From assembly GCA_031273985.1 (NCBI GenBank), contig JAISQV010000286.1, positions 1-6,737 of the forward strand: a stretch of 6,737 nt of DNA, in the 5' to 3' direction. The DNA comes from Spirochaetaceae bacterium. GTDB lineage: Bacteria > Spirochaetota > Spirochaetia > Treponematales > Breznakiellaceae. Both the position numbers and the translations under genes were made by a program. Shown here in pieces: positions 5,825 through 6,737 of the stretch. The number at the start of each line of letters is the position of its first letter. Positions within the stretch are counted from its first letter, which is position 1. The notes under the pieces are model-generated. The model had not been told where the DNA came from. It searched no databases and worked only from the letters and a program-made list of their open reading frames with translations.

Positions 5825-5846
5825 GGATCGATTGAGGATCGATTGA
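5825..5846 (+). repeat. Tandem 11-bp duplication at the -35 region
   Basis: GGATCGATTGA occurs twice with no gap (5825-5835 and 5836-5846). The second copy supplies TTGA of the candidate -35 hexamer TTGACA. Each copy contains the palindrome ATCGAT. The spacing of 11 bp is about one helical turn, so a regulator could bind both copies on one face of the DNA. Confidence 0.7.
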
Positions 5847-5872
5847 CAAAGAATCAACACCGCCTGCATAAT
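5843..5872 (+). promoter_or_regulatory. Candidate promoter of the UDP-glucuronate decarboxylase gene
   Basis: TTGACA (5843-5848), an 18-base spacer, CATAAT (5867-5872). The -10 lies inside the dyad GCAT-A-ATGC (5866-5874). Only five bases separate the -10 from the ATG at 5878, so a transcript from here would be leaderless or nearly so. That agrees with the absence of any Shine-Dalgarno upstream of the ATG. Confidence 0.5.
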
Positions 5873-5877
5873 GCGGT

Positions 5878-6737
5878 ATGAGTGATCATGATTATGGCCG
5901 CTCCGGCAGCCGGTATTCGCTGAACACCCGCACACTGGTTACCGGCGGGGCGGGTTTTCTGGGCAGCCACCTGTGCGACAGGCTCATCAGGGAAGGCTGC
6001 GACGTGATCTGCCTGGACAACTTCTACACCGGGCAAAAACGCAACATCAGCCACCTCGCCGGGAACCCCTACTTTGAGCTGGTGCGGCACGACGTTACCT
6101 TTCCCTACTATGCGGAGATCGACCAAATATACAACTTTGCCTGCCCCGCGAGCCCGCCCCATTATCAGTACGATCCCGTGCAGACCACCAAAACCAGCGT
6201 TCACGGAGCGATCAATATGCTCGGCCTGGCAAAACGCACCCGGGCGCGCATCCTGCAGGCCTCCACCAGTGAAGTCTACGGCGACCCCGACGTGCACCCG
6301 CAGGTGGAAACATACTGGGGGAACGTAAACCCCATAGGCCCCCGCTCCTGCTACGATGAAGGAAAACGCTGCGCAGAAACGCTGTTTTTTGACTACCACC
6401 GGCAGAATGCCGTTGAAATAAAGGTGATCCGCATCTTTAACACCTACGGCCCGCGCATGCACCCCAACGACGGCAGGGTGGTGAGTAACTTTATCATGCA
6501 GGCCCTCCGGGGCGAGGATATTACCATCTATGGGGACGGGAGCCAGACGCGCTCCTTCTGCTATGTTGACGATCTCATTAACGCCATTGTTCTGATGATG
6601 TCCTCCCGCAAAGACTTTACCGGCCCCGTCAACATCGGCAACCCCGTTGAATTTTCCATGCTGGAACTGGCCGAAAAAATTCTGTCCCTCACCGGAAGCT
6701 CCTCAAGGCTGGTGTTCCGGCCCCTCCCCCAGGACGA
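5878..6737 (+). CDS. uxs: UDP-glucuronate decarboxylase / UDP-xylose synthase (3' end beyond window)
   Basis: An SDR-family enzyme that converts UDP-glucuronate to UDP-xylose and CO2 with bound NAD, in the cytoplasm. The first 286 codons are present. Visible features: GGAGFLG dinucleotide loop (23-29), D47 in the ICLDN strand end for NAD ribose, the substrate block ACPASPPHYQ, catalytic T130-S131-E132 within ASTSEVYGDP, NPIGPRSCYDEGKR with Y159 and K163, and RIFNTYGPRMHPNDGRVVSNF, diagnostic for UXS rather than GalE or RmlB. Spacing of T/S/E, Y and K equals that of human UXS1 (118/119/120, 147, 151), offset by 12; the matching R277 would fall just past the window edge. The ATG at 5878 is the first in frame (TAA at 5869-5871) but has no SD. 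It starts 357 bases after the operon and probably has its own promoter. UDP-xylose would feed the neighbouring glycan pathway. Confidence 0.95.
   Translation, partial: MSDHDYGRSGSRYSLNTRTLVTGGAGFLGSHLCDRLIREGCDVICLDNFYTGQKRNISHLAGNPYFELVRHDVTFPYYAEIDQIYNFACPASPPHYQYDPVQTTKTSVHGAINMLGLAKRTRARILQASTSEVYGDPDVHPQVETYWGNVNPIGPRSCYDEGKRCAETLFFDYHRQNAVEIKVIRIFNTYGPRMHPNDGRVVSNFIMQALRGEDITIYGDGSQTRSFCYVDDLINAIVLMMSSRKDFTGPVNIGNPVEFSMLELAEKILSLTGSSSRLVFRPLPQD

Larger units (their letters stand above)
5644..5842. other. Gene-free AT-richer spacer before the decarboxylase gene
   Basis: No credible coding frame, tRNA or rRNA is seen. The stretch contains a 15-base dyad (5681-5695), an 8-bp inverted repeat (5703-5730), a 9-base-period repeat (5777-5803) and, at its right end, the first copy and most of the second of an 11-bp tandem duplication (5825-5846). 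Its base composition is clearly more AT-rich than the neighbouring genes, which suits a regulatory or repeat-derived region. Confidence 0.6.

Noticed and set aside
5854..6462. 202-codon minus-strand open frame opposite the decarboxylase gene
   Set aside because: The plus strand carries an unmistakable UDP-glucuronate decarboxylase across the same bases.
1..6737. tRNA, rRNA, CRISPR array, IS element
   Set aside because: No cloverleaf, rRNA-like sequence, regularly spaced repeat-spacer array or transposase frame was found on either strand.

Overview
The window is GC-rich and gene-dense. It holds an envelope or polysaccharide biosynthesis locus with five protein-coding genes, two of them cut by the window edges. 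The taxon cannot be fixed from the sequence. The gene families would fit an anaerobic Treponema-like spirochaete or a polysaccharide-rich Firmicute. I lean weakly towards a spirochaete, and this is inference only.

Left part (1-524): the start of a CDP-alcohol phosphatidyltransferase gene runs leftwards off the window (405..1, minus strand). A roughly 119-base divergent promoter region separates it from the main operon. It carries a good sigma70-type promoter on the plus strand (TTGACA-N16-TATTAT), a weaker minus-strand promoter abutting the phosphatidyltransferase ATG, and a perfect 7-bp inverted repeat between them.

Central operon (525-5520, plus strand): three genes are joined by ATGA stop/start overlaps, so they are probably translationally coupled. 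They encode (1) a GT4-type glycosyltransferase, (2) an 881-residue fusion of a YidC/Oxa1-like membrane module, about seven further membrane segments and a sulfatase/LTA-synthase-like (alkaline phosphatase superfamily) domain, and (3) a membrane-anchored CDP-glycerol glycerophosphotransferase-like (TagB/TagF-type) protein. A plausible reading is that they build and decorate a phosphoglycerol-containing surface glycan or glycolipid: the glycosyltransferase adds sugar, the third gene transfers polyol phosphate from a CDP donor on the cytoplasmic side, and the fusion acts at the outer face of the membrane. The flanking CDP-alcohol phosphatidyltransferase fits lipid-head-group chemistry.

Intergenic region (5521-5877, 357 bases): no gene is seen. 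It holds a strongly structured element of about 105 bases with two nested or adjacent hairpins and a T-tract (probable operon terminator, possibly a dispersed repeat), two further inverted repeats, a 9-base-period CCGTG-type repeat, a tandem 11-bp duplication, and a promoter whose -10 box lies almost on the next start codon.

Right part (5878-6737): the first 286 codons of a UDP-glucuronate decarboxylase (UDP-xylose synthase), with all catalytic residues that fall within the window. It would supply UDP-xylose to a glycan pathway such as the one encoded upstream.

The most interesting items are the YidC-like/sulfatase fusion, in which the insertase's conserved groove arginine is an asparagine; the loss of otherwise conserved residues in the phosphatidyltransferase and the glycosyltransferase; and the structured repeat-like intergenic element.
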